Source: Rufibacter glacialis
GTDB taxonomy: Bacteria; Bacteroidota; Bacteroidia; Cytophagales; Hymenobacteraceae
Assembly (NCBI RefSeq): GCF_008271745.1
Contig: NZ_VKKZ01000026.1
Span: forward strand, 124,001-188,000
Direction of reading: 5' to 3'
DNA: 64,000 nucleotides
Positions 8,919 to 17,929 of the stretch are shown here, piece by piece. The notes under the pieces are model-generated. The model made no database searches. It was not told the DNA's origin and saw only the letters and a list, made by a program, of their open reading frames with translations. The stretch's first letter is position 1. Each line of letters starts with the position of its first letter. The position numbers and the translations under genes are program-made.

Positions 8919-10148
8919 CTATTCTGCCAATACCACCAAGACCACATCGTGCGCGGGTACGGTGGCCTCAAAGGCTTTTTTGGTAGTGCCCTGGCTTTTC
9001 TTCGCCCACACGTTCCTGATTTTATAGTCGGTTTTGTTCGCGTTCAGCTCTCTTTTGGAGAGAGCATCTGTGATGGGGGTTTTCTTCCAGTCAAACGATA
9101 CTTTCTGCGGGACTTTGGCCCGGTTCAGGAACGCAACGGCCCACTTGCCCCCGTCCAGCGGTTTCAGCCACGTTTCCAGGCTGTCTTTGGCGGAGTACTT
9201 CAACCCCTGGATGCCCAGCTTGTCCTGGTTGATGGCCAACACTTCTCTATCGGTTAAGATGGCCAGGGTTTCTTTGCTCATCTGGCGCAGGTCGTTTCCG
9301 GCAATAAGCGGGGCCGCCAGCATGCTCCACATGGTGAAGTGGGCGCGGTCTTCGTTCACGGCCATGCCGTTGCCCACTTCCAGCATGTCGGGGTCGTTCC
9401 ATTGGCCGGGGCCGGCGTACTGGCGCAGGCCTTCCTGCTGGTCCAGGATCTGCATCACGCCCCAGGATTTCCAGGTGCCGTGGTCTTTCACGCAGTCAAA
9501 GCAGTTGTAGATGTCGCCGGTAGTTCTCCAGAGGTGGCCTACGGCCGGCCCCCATTCCCAGGGCTTGTCGGTGCCCCACTCGCAGATGCTGAGCACCATG
9601 GGGCGGCCCGCCTTGCGCAGGGCGGCGGTGATGGTTTTGTAGGCGCCCTCGGCTTTGAGGCCCTCGGTGTTGCACCAGTCATATTTCAGGTAGTCCACAC
9701 CCCATTGCGCATACATCTGGGCATCCTGGAATTCATACCCGCGGCTACCGGGGCGGCCGCCGCAGGTCTGGGAACCGGCATCAGAGTAGATGCCCAGTTT
9801 CAGGCCTTTGGAATGCACGTAATCTGCCAAGGCTTTGATGCCCGAAGGGAAGCGTTTGGGGTCCGCTTGAATAAAGCCCAGGCTGTCGCGGTCGCCGTGC
9901 CAGCAGTCATCTATGTTGATGTAGGTGTAGCCGGCGGCCTTCATGCCGGAGCTGACCATGGCATCAGCAGTTTCCCTGATCAGTTTCTCGTCTACGTTGC
10001 AGGCGAATTTGTTCCAGCTGTTCCAGCCCATGGGCGGGGTCATGGCCAAACCTTCAAACTTTTGGTAGTTCTGCGCATAGTTGTTTCCCTGGCCCAGAGC
10101 CACGAAAGAAAGGGTGAGGGCCGCTAAGGAGAGCACTAGTTTTTTCAT
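8919..10148 (-). CDS. GH27 alpha-galactosidase
   Basis: A 409-residue secreted enzyme of glycoside hydrolase family 27, with a signal peptide ending near SFVALGQ. Motifs are TPPMGWNSWNKFACN, YINIDDCWHG, the nucleophile Asp in YLKYDWCN (about D157), the acid/base Asp in RTTGDIYN (about D212) and GQWNDPDMLEVGNG, followed by the beta-sandwich C-terminal domain. It would remove alpha-1,6-galactose side groups from galactomannan or release galactose from small galactosides. Its position between the epimerase and the esterase genes of the mannan locus supports galactomannan debranching. The length is normal for the family. The 345 bases upstream hold a MITE-like repeat. Confidence 0.93.
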   Translation of the reverse strand: MKKLVLSLAALTLSFVALGQGNNYAQNYQKFEGLAMTPPMGWNSWNKFACNVDEKLIRETADAMVSSGMKAAGYTYINIDDCWHGDRDSLGFIQADPKRFPSGIKALADYVHSKGLKLGIYSDAGSQTCGGRPGSRGYEFQDAQMYAQWGVDYLKYDWCNTEGLKAEGAYKTITAALRKAGRPMVLSICEWGTDKPWEWGPAVGHLWRTTGDIYNCFDCVKDHGTWKSWGVMQILDQQEGLRQYAGPGQWNDPDMLEVGNGMAVNEDRAHFTMWSMLAAPLIAGNDLRQMSKETLAILTDREVLAINQDKLGIQGLKYSAKDSLETWLKPLDGGKWAVAFLNRAKVPQKVSFDWKKTPITDALSKRELNANKTDYKIRNVWAKKSQGTTKKAFEATVPAHDVVLVVLAE

Positions 10149-10241
10149 GGTGGTTTAATGCGTTAGATCGGGGAAAGTAAGGTGTGGTGTTTCTTTTTTG
10201 TGGTAAGCGGAAGGTTACCTACAGCAAGGCCCTTTATTCCT

Positions 10242-10330
10242 TGTCATCCTGAAAGGATCTTGGTTGCTAACGGCAAGGGCAGTGCAGACAAGACTTTCTA
10301 GTTCGCTCACAAGACCCTTTCAGGATGACA
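10242..10330. repeat. MITE-like palindromic repeat, copy 2
   Basis: An 89-bp palindromic element with ends TGTCATCCTGAAAGGATCTTG and its near-complement. It matches the reverse complement of the copy at 17695-17783 at 81 of 89 positions by my count, so the two are in opposite orientation. It sits between the GH27 start and the epimerase stop. Confidence 0.88.
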
Positions 10331-10493
10331 AAGGGAAGAGTTATATAGGAAATAGTTTTAACCAGTTACCTATCCGCTTGCTTAGGTGAACCCGATGATG
10401 TTTAAAGGCTTGTTTCTTAAAATCAGCTGGAAAACCGAAGGCTTGTTCCAAGTCCTTTCTGCAAAAACAGACGGTAAACCTGGCGCAGGAAGG

Positions 10494-11726
10494 TCAGCTT
10501 TGGCTGAGTTCTTTCTGGCATCTGTGCATGATTTCCAGGCAGGCCCGGGCATTGTGGTAGGGGCATTTCCAGAAACCCACTTTGTCTTCCTGGGCCATGA
10601 GGGAGTAATCATCGTGCACGCCCCAGTGCCACTCGCCTCCCGCCAAATCCAGGAGGTGGGTTTGGGCGAATTTCCAGGAGTTCAGAGACCGCTGCAGAAA
10701 GTCCTGGGAGCCGGTTAACTCATAGGCGTTGAAGAAGCCCACCATGGCCTCGGCGCTCACCCACCACTCGCGGTGGGTGTCATAGTGGTCTTGGTCAAGG
10801 TTCAGTTCATGGTACAGGCTGCCATCGGGGAGTACCGCTTCTGCCGTGGCGTTTGCCATGGTGAGCGCTACCACTTTCACCCTTGAAAGTAGCGCCTGGT
10901 CCCCCAACACTTCAGCGGCTTCCTGCAACAACCACGAGGCCTCAATGTCATGCCCATAGGAAACCAGGTTCCCCGAAGAAGTCCAGTCGCGGGAGAAGAA
11001 CAGGTGCAGGTGACCGGTAGCCGGGTCAATAATGCGGTGCAGGAATACTTCAATCAGGCCCCTCAGTTGCGTGCCCAGGTGCTGGTCTGGCCAGGCGCGG
11101 TAAAGGTTGGCATAAGCTTCCAAAACATGCAGGTGCGTGTTCATGGTCTTCGGGTCGTTGCGGTCTTTCTCGCTCAGTCGCAGGTCTTCCAGTAACTGGC
11201 CTGTTTGGCTGAAGGCTTCCAGATAGCCGCCGTGCTCCGCATCAAAGCTGTACTTCTCTATCCACCGGAATAATTCCTGGCTTACCTGCAGCGCCTTTTC
11301 ATTTTGTGTGGCCAGATAGAACTCGCTCATGCCGTAGATGGTGAAGGCCAGCGCGTAAATCTGCTTGCGGGTGTTCAAAGGCTGGCCTTGGGCGTCTACC
11401 ATCCAATAAACGCCGCCGTGGGCAGAATCAAGAAAGGAAGAAAGCATATACTCAAACGCCCTGGTAGCCATCTCCAGATAGGTTTTTTGCCCCGTTTGCT
11501 TAAAAGCGGCCGAAAACGTCCAGAGAATGCGGGCATTCAGGATGCTGCCTTTGGGCGCCTGAGGGTTCACCTGCCCGCTATGATCTATCTGCCCCACGAA
11601 CCCGCCGTGCTGGTGATCCGGGGTTTTCTCAGCCCAGAACCCAAGAATTCTCGCCAACTCGGTTTCCATCTCCTGTTGGTAGGTTCTAAGCTGGGGTGCG
11701 AAAGAGGTAGTGGAAGCAGTAGCCAT
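10494..11726 (-). CDS. Cellobiose 2-epimerase-like (AGE family) enzyme
   Basis: A 410-residue protein of the N-acylglucosamine 2-epimerase superfamily, an alpha/alpha barrel with no signal peptide. HGGFVGQIDHSG, SILNARILWTFSAA, SYGHDIEASWLL (with its conserved His), EWWVSAEAMVGF and GEWHWGVHDD agree with the cellobiose 2-epimerase branch. In the known Bacteroides mannan pathway this enzyme turns beta-1,4-mannobiose into mannosyl-glucose in the cytoplasm. The product is the substrate of the GH130 phosphorylase encoded immediately upstream: the phosphorylase stop and this start overlap by one base (TAATG), implying translational coupling. That coupling is the best support for the assigned function. 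Confidence 0.88.
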   Translation of the reverse strand: MATASTTSFAPQLRTYQQEMETELARILGFWAEKTPDHQHGGFVGQIDHSGQVNPQAPKGSILNARILWTFSAAFKQTGQKTYLEMATRAFEYMLSSFLDSAHGGVYWMVDAQGQPLNTRKQIYALAFTIYGMSEFYLATQNEKALQVSQELFRWIEKYSFDAEHGGYLEAFSQTGQLLEDLRLSEKDRNDPKTMNTHLHVLEAYANLYRAWPDQHLGTQLRGLIEVFLHRIIDPATGHLHLFFSRDWTSSGNLVSYGHDIEASWLLQEAAEVLGDQALLSRVKVVALTMANATAEAVLPDGSLYHELNLDQDHYDTHREWWVSAEAMVGFFNAYELTGSQDFLQRSLNSWKFAQTHLLDLAGGEWHWGVHDDYSLMAQEDKVGFWKCPYHNARACLEIMHRCQKELSQS

Positions 11727-12946
11727 TAATTTGCGCCGTTTAGTTCTGGGGCCATCACCTGCTTTTTGCCCTGGATGTAGGATTGGTTTTTGTCTACCAG
11801 TCGGTTGATCTGCTGCACAGAGGCGGCGGAGCGGAACTCGTCTGCGGGGGTGTGCAGCACGTAGTCCAGCAATTGGTCAACGGTAGACGTGGCTACGTGC
11901 ATTCTGGTGTCTGAGGAGGCATAGTAGATGAACACGCGGCCGTCTTGGTCCATGATCCAGCCGTTGGCGAAGGCCACGTTAGACACGTCACCCACTCTTT
12001 CCTCGCCCTCCGGGGCGATGAAGTGCCCGCCCGGTTTGGCAATGACTTGGGCGGGATTTTCCAGATCCGTCAGGAACAGGTACAGCACGTAGCGGAGGCC
12101 AGCGGCCGTGTTGCGTACGCCGTGGGCCAGGTGCAGCCAGCCTTTCTCTGTTTTAAGCGGGGCGGGGCCCTGGCCGTTCTTTACCTCATACACGGTGTGG
12201 TACTGCTTGCCATCTACAATGATCTCTTCTTCCACCACGGCGTTCTCCATGGAATCGGTGAAGCCGAACCCGATGCCTCCGCCGGAACCGGCGTTGATGA
12301 AGCCATCCTGCGGACGGGTATACAGGGCGTATTTTCCGTTGATGAACTCAGGGTGCAAAACCACGTTGCGCTGCTGAGGGGACGGGGTTTTCAGGTCTGG
12401 CAGACGTTCCCAGGTGACCAGGTCTTTGGTGCGGGCAATACCACACTGCGCCACCGCCGAGGATTCATCGCCGGGCAGGGCATTGGGGTCTTTGCGCTCG
12501 GTGCAGAAAAGGCCGTATATCCAGCCGTCTTCGTGCTGCACCACGCGCATGTCATACACGTTGCCGTCCGGGTTCTCCGTCTCCGGCAGGGTGATGGGGC
12601 GATCCCAGAACCGGAAGTTGTCCACGCCGTTCGGGCTTTCCGCTACCGCGAAGAACGATTTGCGGTCATTGCCTTCCACGCGCACCACCAGCAGGTAGCG
12701 GCCATTCCATTTGATGGCCCCGGCGTTGAAGGTGGCGTTGATGCCAATCCGCTCCATCAGGAACGGGTTGGTGTCCTGGTTCAGGTCATACCGCCAGAAA
12801 AGAGGCGCGTGCTGAGCCGTTAACACCGGGTATTTGTATCGGTGGTAGATGCCGTTGCCAAGGGGCTGCTTTTCGTTCTTTCTGTTGATAAGGTCGGCGT
12901 AAGACTTCTCCAACGCTTGCTGTCTTTGCTGGAAGGCATTTTCCAT
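11726..12946 (-). CDS. GH130 4-O-beta-D-mannosyl-D-glucose phosphorylase
   Basis: A 406-residue cytoplasmic enzyme without a signal peptide. It closely matches the GH130_1 mannosylglucose phosphorylase type: [35 protein letters not shown], the general-acid Asp in NVYDMRV (about D132, where the Bacteroides fragilis enzyme has Asp131), [16 protein letters not shown] and [16 protein letters not shown]. It would split mannosyl-glucose with phosphate into mannose 1-phosphate and glucose. The 1-base overlap with the downstream epimerase gene couples the two consecutive steps. The symporter gene upstream ends 51 bases before this start. Specificity for mannosyl-glucose over longer mannosides is inferred from similarity and context. 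Confidence 0.92.
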   Translation of the reverse strand: MENAFQQRQQALEKSYADLINRKNEKQPLGNGIYHRYKYPVLTAQHAPLFWRYDLNQDTNPFLMERIGINATFNAGAIKWNGRYLLVVRVEGNDRKSFFAVAESPNGVDNFRFWDRPITLPETENPDGNVYDMRVVQHEDGWIYGLFCTERKDPNALPGDESSAVAQCGIARTKDLVTWERLPDLKTPSPQQRNVVLHPEFINGKYALYTRPQDGFINAGSGGGIGFGFTDSMENAVVEEEIIVDGKQYHTVYEVKNGQGPAPLKTEKGWLHLAHGVRNTAAGLRYVLYLFLTDLENPAQVIAKPGGHFIAPEGEERVGDVSNVAFANGWIMDQDGRVFIYYASSDTRMHVATSTVDQLLDYVLHTPADEFRSAASVQQINRLVDKNQSYIQGKKQVMAPELNGAN

Positions 12947-12997
12947 GGTAATAGGATTAAGGTGTTGGGGGAGCAGCCGGGGTAAGGCCGCAGAAGA

Positions 12998-14869
12998 TTA
13001 AGAATGAGAAACTAATTTTCGTTTGAGAAGGGCCGCTACCGAGTCAGAATCCTGAGGCAGTTTGTCCCACCAGGTTTTCTTCAGGATCAGGCTGCACACG
13101 AGCATAATCCCGCCGGAAACCATCAGTTCCCTATGCATGCCCAGGATTAGGTAAATAGGCAGAACCGTGAGGCTCATCTGCCACACTACCCCAATGAGTA
13201 CGTTGAACATGTCCAGTACAAAGTTTTTGTTTTCCACGAAGGAGGGGTCTTCGGCTTTCACTTGGTCGGCCACTGGTTTCCAGAAGCCCCACGGGCGCAC
13301 GGTCTTGTAGAAGCTTTTCAGGGTCTCGGCATCTGTGGGTGGTGCCATAAAGGTGCCAATGAGGCTACCGGTCAACGAGATGAGCAGCAACCATGGGAAG
13401 TAGTATAGGTCAAGCCCCTCGGTGAAATAAGGGAAGATCAAGGCCGCGATGATGCCTACCAACATGCCCCAGAAAAAGCCGTTGCCGTTGAAGCGCCACC
13501 AATACCATTTCAACACGTTTGCGGAGATATAGCCCCCGTACAGACCGGCCACAATCCACTGCAGCAGGCTGTTGACGTCTTTGGCCATAAAGCCCAGCGC
13601 CATGCTCACCAGCACCACCACAATACCGGTGGCGTAGTTCATGCGGTTCACCGCCACGTTAGATGCCTCGGGGTTCACGTATTTCAGGTACACGTCATTT
13701 ACCAAGTAGGCCTGGGCCGCGTTGAGCGTACCGGCAAACGTGCCGATAAAGGCCGCCAGAAGGCCCGCCAGAAGCAGACCCATGATCCCTGTGGGGGCAA
13801 ACCTCTGGATAGCCGCCGGAAGGATGCGCTCAAAGTCAATGCCGCTGGCTGAATGCAGGTTGAGTTGGTCATAGTTCAGGATGGCCAGCACCGTAAACCC
13901 CATGATCATCAGGTACCGCGTAGGAATCAGCACCACGGAAACAAAGGCGCTCATTTTGGCGGCGTCGGCCGGGGAACGGGAAGAAAGGATCTTCTGCATG
14001 TCATAGTTGGGCGTAGGGCCGGATAAGCTGGCCAGGATTCCCTTGAAGACCATGAGTGAGAAGAAAATGCCGAAGAGCGAGTACCCATCTGACTGGATCT
14101 TGGCGTTGACATCATCAATAATGCCCGTCCACTCCATGTTCAGGGTAGCCCCGAAGAAAGGCGTTTTCCATTCTTCGGGCACGTTCAGCGGGGCGGTGTC
14201 CAGGTTGTTCATGGCCAGAACCGCCACCACCACGGAGGCCGCGGTCATGATGGCGTATTGGAGCACATCGGCCCACACAATACTGGCCATTCCACCCAGA
14301 ATAGAGTAGAATACCGCGAAGAAAGTGAAAAGCATGCCGTAAAAATGAGGCACGAACTCGGCTGAAACGGTAAACGGCACATACGGCTGCACCGCTGACC
14401 ACGGCACGAATATCTCCACGAACTTACCCAACCCGATGAAGCCATACGCCAGAAAGCCCAGGCAGCTCAGCAAGGCAAAGGCCACCACAATGGCGTGCGA
14501 TTTGTTGGAGTCCCGGCCCCGGCCGAAGCGGGTGAGCATCCACTCGGCGCCGGTGGTCACGTTAGAGCGGCGCAACCAGGCCGCCAAGAACATCATCAGG
14601 AAAATCTGGTTGAACGACGGCCATAGCCACGGAATCCAGATGCTTTTGAGGCCATACACAAAGCCCAGCATCACCATCCACATGGTGCCGGAGATGTCAA
14701 ACATGCCAGAGGCGTTGGAAAGACCCAGGGCGTACCACGGCAGGGTATTGCCCCCCAGCAGGTAAGCTTCCTTGTTCGCCTTCGCTCTTTTCTGCAAGAA
14801 CAGGCCTATTGCCGCTACCGCTATGAGGTAGATGAAAATGATGCTGATATCCAGCGCGGTTAGTCTCAT
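12998..14869 (-). CDS. Sodium/solute symporter (SSS family), probable mannobiose importer
   Basis: About 623 residues from the ATG at 14869, chosen because MRLTALDISIIFIYLIAVA begins directly with the first membrane helix. A frame extension upstream to 14977 reads as junk and overlaps the GH26 gene. The protein has about fourteen hydrophobic helices and SSS motifs such as LPWYALGLSNASGMFDISG, TTGAEWMLTRFG, LGGMASIVWADVLQY and LLAGLLAAFIGTFAGTLNAAQAYLVND. It would use the sodium gradient to bring a sugar into the cytoplasm. Placement between GH26 and GH130 points to mannobiose or another short mannoside. It is long for the family because of a soluble stretch near residues 530-570 before the final helices. 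Confidence 0.88.
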   Translation of the reverse strand: MRLTALDISIIFIYLIAVAAIGLFLQKRAKANKEAYLLGGNTLPWYALGLSNASGMFDISGTMWMVMLGFVYGLKSIWIPWLWPSFNQIFLMMFLAAWLRRSNVTTGAEWMLTRFGRGRDSNKSHAIVVAFALLSCLGFLAYGFIGLGKFVEIFVPWSAVQPYVPFTVSAEFVPHFYGMLFTFFAVFYSILGGMASIVWADVLQYAIMTAASVVVAVLAMNNLDTAPLNVPEEWKTPFFGATLNMEWTGIIDDVNAKIQSDGYSLFGIFFSLMVFKGILASLSGPTPNYDMQKILSSRSPADAAKMSAFVSVVLIPTRYLMIMGFTVLAILNYDQLNLHSASGIDFERILPAAIQRFAPTGIMGLLLAGLLAAFIGTFAGTLNAAQAYLVNDVYLKYVNPEASNVAVNRMNYATGIVVVLVSMALGFMAKDVNSLLQWIVAGLYGGYISANVLKWYWWRFNGNGFFWGMLVGIIAALIFPYFTEGLDLYYFPWLLLISLTGSLIGTFMAPPTDAETLKSFYKTVRPWGFWKPVADQVKAEDPSFVENKNFVLDMFNVLIGVVWQMSLTVLPIYLILGMHRELMVSGGIMLVCSLILKKTWWDKLPQDSDSVAALLKRKLVSHS

Positions 14870-14936
14870 GGGTGCGGGATGAAATGTCTGTTTTGTTTGG
14901 GGCGTAAGGGGCGGGGTGAATATCTGGAAAAAGCAG

Positions 14937-16097
14937 CTATAGCTTGGCGCCTGCTTTCTCCGGCGGTGCCGGGTCATAGAGGCGCTCCCGGGCTACTTTG
15001 TCCAGGAAGAACACGTTGGGGTTCTGGTAAAAGACCTTGAAATCCTCGGCGCTTTTCTGGCCGGGATAAGGGGCGTAAAAATGTTCTTTGCGGGCGTTGC
15101 GCCACACCATCACGTAAGACAAGCCCGCGTCTTTGATGATAGGAGTGAGCACGTTAGTCCACCAGTCTGCCTGAGGCAAGGTTTCCAGGCCGGTTTCACT
15201 CAGCGTCCAGACTTTGTTTTTCTCCTGGCCAATCTGGCGCAGGGTTTCCACCATGCGGCGAGTATCCTGGATGAAGTTTTGGTTAGCCTGGGTTAGTACG
15301 TTGGGGTCTGCGGGCGGACGGTGGTAAATGTCAAAGCCCACCATGTCTACGTAGTCATCACCGGGGTACCGTTCCAGGTAATCCTCACGGGAAGTGAAAC
15401 GGTCGGTGGAGTACGCGAACAGCAGGTTATGGGCCTTCTTCTTGCGCAGGTAATCTACCGTGAAGCGCCACATCTGCTTATATTCCTCGGGCGAGCAGTG
15501 CTGGCGGCCCCACCAGAACCAACTGCCGGTGTGCTCATGCAAGGGCCGGAACACCACCGGGATCAACTCGCCTTTGGGCCCTTTCAGGCTTTTCATGAAA
15601 CCGGCCAGCCCGTCTAACCAGGACTTGTAGCGTTTCAGGGCTTTCTTGTCCTGGAACAGGTGCTGAATGGTGGAATCGGCTGCGTCCCAACTGGTTTTGG
15701 AAGGGTCAACGGGGTTGTTCAGGTGCCAGCTGAAGGTGTTGAGGCCTCCTTTGGCGTACACCTCCTGGGCCAACTCCCGCATCTTCTGGAACGGGACGCT
15801 GTCCAGGTTCATGGGTTTGCCTAGTTCCAAGTGGCCCAGTTCCCAGCCTACCACCGCCGGGTATTCGCCTACCACTTCCTTCACGTCTGAGCGGCCCGGC
15901 TCATACTTCCAACCCACCCCGTAGGCCAGCGCATCCTGGTGCCCGAACATGATGCCTTTCTGCGCGAGGCGCTTCAGGTTGTGGTACAAATTCTTGGTTT
16001 CAGGTGTGGCTTTCCGGTTGATGGGCTGAAACTCCTGCCCCCAGGAGGGAAGGTGCGACAGCGCCAAGAAAAGGAAGGCCAGGAGAAATCTTGTCAT
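14937..16097 (-). CDS. GH26 endo-beta-1,4-mannanase
   Basis: About 386 residues from the ATG at 16097, which starts a signal peptide (TRFLLAFLFLALSHLPSWGQ); the upstream in-frame ATG at 16160 would add 21 polar residues. GH26 hallmarks are GIMFGHQDALAYGVGW, VVGWELGHLE, SWHLNNPVDP, the acid/base Glu in FRPLHEHTGSWFWWG (about E188), FDIYHRP and the nucleophile Glu in LSETGLE (about E301). It is the Man26A-type enzyme that releases mannobiose from mannan, the entry step of the epimerase/phosphorylase route encoded just downstream. It is the first gene of the minus-strand cluster, divergent from the AraC-type regulator gene at 16680. The symporter start lies 67 bases downstream of this stop. Confidence 0.92.
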   Translation of the reverse strand: MTRFLLAFLFLALSHLPSWGQEFQPINRKATPETKNLYHNLKRLAQKGIMFGHQDALAYGVGWKYEPGRSDVKEVVGEYPAVVGWELGHLELGKPMNLDSVPFQKMRELAQEVYAKGGLNTFSWHLNNPVDPSKTSWDAADSTIQHLFQDKKALKRYKSWLDGLAGFMKSLKGPKGELIPVVFRPLHEHTGSWFWWGRQHCSPEEYKQMWRFTVDYLRKKKAHNLLFAYSTDRFTSREDYLERYPGDDYVDMVGFDIYHRPPADPNVLTQANQNFIQDTRRMVETLRQIGQEKNKVWTLSETGLETLPQADWWTNVLTPIIKDAGLSYVMVWRNARKEHFYAPYPGQKSAEDFKVFYQNPNVFFLDKVARERLYDPAPPEKAGAKL

Positions 16098-16679
16098 AGG
16101 TTCTGTCTGTGTAGAAGCTTCTGGTTTGTATTGGGAAGGTGCCGCCTGTTGGTTTGCCACCGCTGGGGCTGCCCTGTTGTATGCGTAAGCAATTCACCTG
16201 TTTTTACCCTCTTTTTTCATTTCTCTGGTAAAAGAAGGGTCTGCGAAAAAGGGAGGCCGCTCTCCTTTATTTTTCCTGAGCAGAGACAAAAGGCTACTTT
16301 ACAAAACTACATAGATTTTATGCCGAGGTATAATACTATTTTATCGTTTGTTTGATGGATAATGGCGCTGCTCTAATGTTCTTACCCGATATCGGCCCCT
16401 AGGTGCTTTTGTATCTGTTTGCCAAAAACGTAAGGAAGACGCATGTATCAGCAAGCCGAAGTATCTAAGCTAATAGATAAAGAGATAAGAGTAAAGGGGA
16501 TAAGCATACTAGTGTCTATCCCACGAGGGCTGTTTGGGTTATAAATGGTTCAAGCTACTTCTTTCTTAACCGGCGGCACTTTAAGAGCAGGTTTAGCAAA
16601 TGGCATTACTGGTATTTTTTTATCCCGATGACAGCCATTTTATTTCTTCTTTGTACCTTGACCGCCTAGCAGAAGAAGT
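16098..16679. other. Divergent intergenic region of the mannan locus
   Basis: 582 bases between the GH26 gene (minus) and the AraC-type regulator gene (plus), AT-richer than the genes and the natural place for promoters and operator sites of both. On the minus strand TAGTTTTG at 16309-16302 fits the Bacteroidota -7 pattern but lies 205 bases from the GH26 start and lacks a visible -33 partner. I see no open frame of substance and no clear dyad. Confidence 0.4.
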
Positions 16680-17552
16680 ATGAGTTCTATTTATCGTGAG
16701 ATCACACCCTTAACCCAGAATGATTGTTTCACCATTTTCTCGCGGGTAAAGCAGGAGTTTAATTTTCCGCTCCATTACCATGAGGACTTTGAGCTGAATT
16801 TCATTTACAACGCCGCCGGGGCCAAGCGGGTGGTAGGAGACCACGTGGAGATCCTAGACGACCTGGAGCTGGTGCTGGTGGGCAGTAATTTGCCCCACGG
16901 CTGGTTTACGCACCAGTGCAAAAGCCAGGAAATCATGGAGATCACCATCCAGTTCCACAAAGACCTGCTGGATGAGAAGTTCCTGCGCCGGAATCAGTTG
17001 AGTTTTATCAAGACCTTGCTGGAGCGGGCCAGCAAAGGCATTTCCTTCTCCCGGGAAATAAAGGAAGCGTTCAAGCCCCGGTTGGAGCAACTCACCCAGA
17101 AAGGCGGTTTTGACTCCGTGCTGGAGCTGATCTCCATTCTGCATGATCTGTCGGTATCGCGCAACATGCGGACTTTGTCTAACAGCTCCTTCACCTCAGA
17201 GCAGTTCAATTACTACAGCCGCCGCATTGAAAAGGCCTTTGAGTACATGCAGGCCAACTATGACAAGGAAGTGTCTCTAGCAGATGTCTCTAAAGTGGTG
17301 AATATGTCTGAGGTCTCTTTTAGCCGGTTTATCAAAAAACGCACGGGAAAAACCTTCATTGAGAGCCTCAATGAAATCAGGTTGGGCCACGCCTCGCGCA
17401 TGCTTATTGACACCACCGAGACCATTTCTGAGGTGTCATTTAAATGCGGCTTCAATAACCTGTCGTACTTCAACCGCATTTTCCGGCGCAAGAATGGCTG
17501 CACGCCCAAAGAGTTCCGGCAAAACTACTCCGGCTCCAGAGTCTTCATCTAA
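16680..17552 (+). CDS. AraC-family transcriptional regulator
   Basis: A 290-residue regulator with an N-terminal cupin-like sensing domain (FNFPLHYHEDFELNFIYNAAG, about residues 20-110). The C-terminal AraC/XylS double helix-turn-helix covers about residues 185-285: VSLADVSKVVNMSEVSFSRF, then TISEVSFKCGFNNLSYFNRI and GCTPKEFRQ. The cupin domain typically binds a sugar. The gene is divergent from the GH26-to-GH5 mannan cluster and is the nearest regulator to it, so it probably activates that cluster in response to a mannan-derived sugar, although no binding site was identified. Length and domain order are normal for the type that regulates sugar catabolism in this phylum. Confidence 0.88.
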   Translation: MSSIYREITPLTQNDCFTIFSRVKQEFNFPLHYHEDFELNFIYNAAGAKRVVGDHVEILDDLELVLVGSNLPHGWFTHQCKSQEIMEITIQFHKDLLDEKFLRRNQLSFIKTLLERASKGISFSREIKEAFKPRLEQLTQKGGFDSVLELISILHDLSVSRNMRTLSNSSFTSEQFNYYSRRIEKAFEYMQANYDKEVSLADVSKVVNMSEVSFSRFIKKRTGKTFIESLNEIRLGHASRMLIDTTETISEVSFKCGFNNLSYFNRIFRRKNGCTPKEFRQNYSGSRVFI

Positions 17553-17694
17553 AGATATGTGCCGGTTGTCCCGCCCTAAAGCCCTAGGGTCTTATCAGGA
17601 TGGGGTAAATGCATCAGTAAGAGACAACCCAGTTCCTTTTTTCTCCCCTGGAAAGGGTTCTGTGGCATGCTCAGTTACCAGATACACCCTATTT

Positions 17695-17783
17695 TGTCAT
17701 CCTGAAAGGATCTTGTGGGCGAACTAGAAAGGCATGCCTGCACTGTCCTTGCCGTACGCAACCAAGATCCTTTCAGGATGACA
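17695..17783. repeat. MITE-like palindromic repeat, copy 3
   Basis: An 89-bp palindromic element, inverted relative to copy 2 and about 91% identical to it; ends TGTCATCCTGAAAGGATC and GATCCTTTCAGGATGACA. It lies between convergent genes (the AraC-type regulator and the GH5 endoglucanase). Confidence 0.88.
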
Positions 17784-17863
17784 AGGGTAGCTTAGGTAAG
17801 AACGGTTTAGGGGCTTTTTTGTAAAAAGGGCTTAGAAGAGGGAAGCCCTGAAGAGCGCAAAAC

Positions 17864-17901
17864 CAGTAGGAGCCCGCAAATGTAATGGCGGGCACCTACT
17901 G
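17864..17901 (-). terminator. Hairpin terminator after the GH5 endoglucanase gene
   Basis: CAGTAGG-A-GCCCGC pairs with GCGGGC-A-CCTACTG (7 + 6 bp around an A:A mismatch) with a ten-base loop. On the minus strand it is followed by GGTTTTGCG. It lies 29 bases beyond the GH5 stop. Confidence 0.6.
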
Positions 17902-17929
17902 TTTCATCTTAAACACCTCTGGAGGCTTT

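Noticed and set aside
11945-12823. Open frame of nearly 300 codons opposite the GH130 gene
   Set aside because: An antisense shadow of a GC-rich gene; the GH130 gene has all family motifs and the overlap with its neighbour is coherent.
14870-14977. N-terminal extension of the symporter
   Set aside because: The extra residues are basic and non-conserved and overlap the GH26 gene; the ATG at 14869 starts the first membrane helix.
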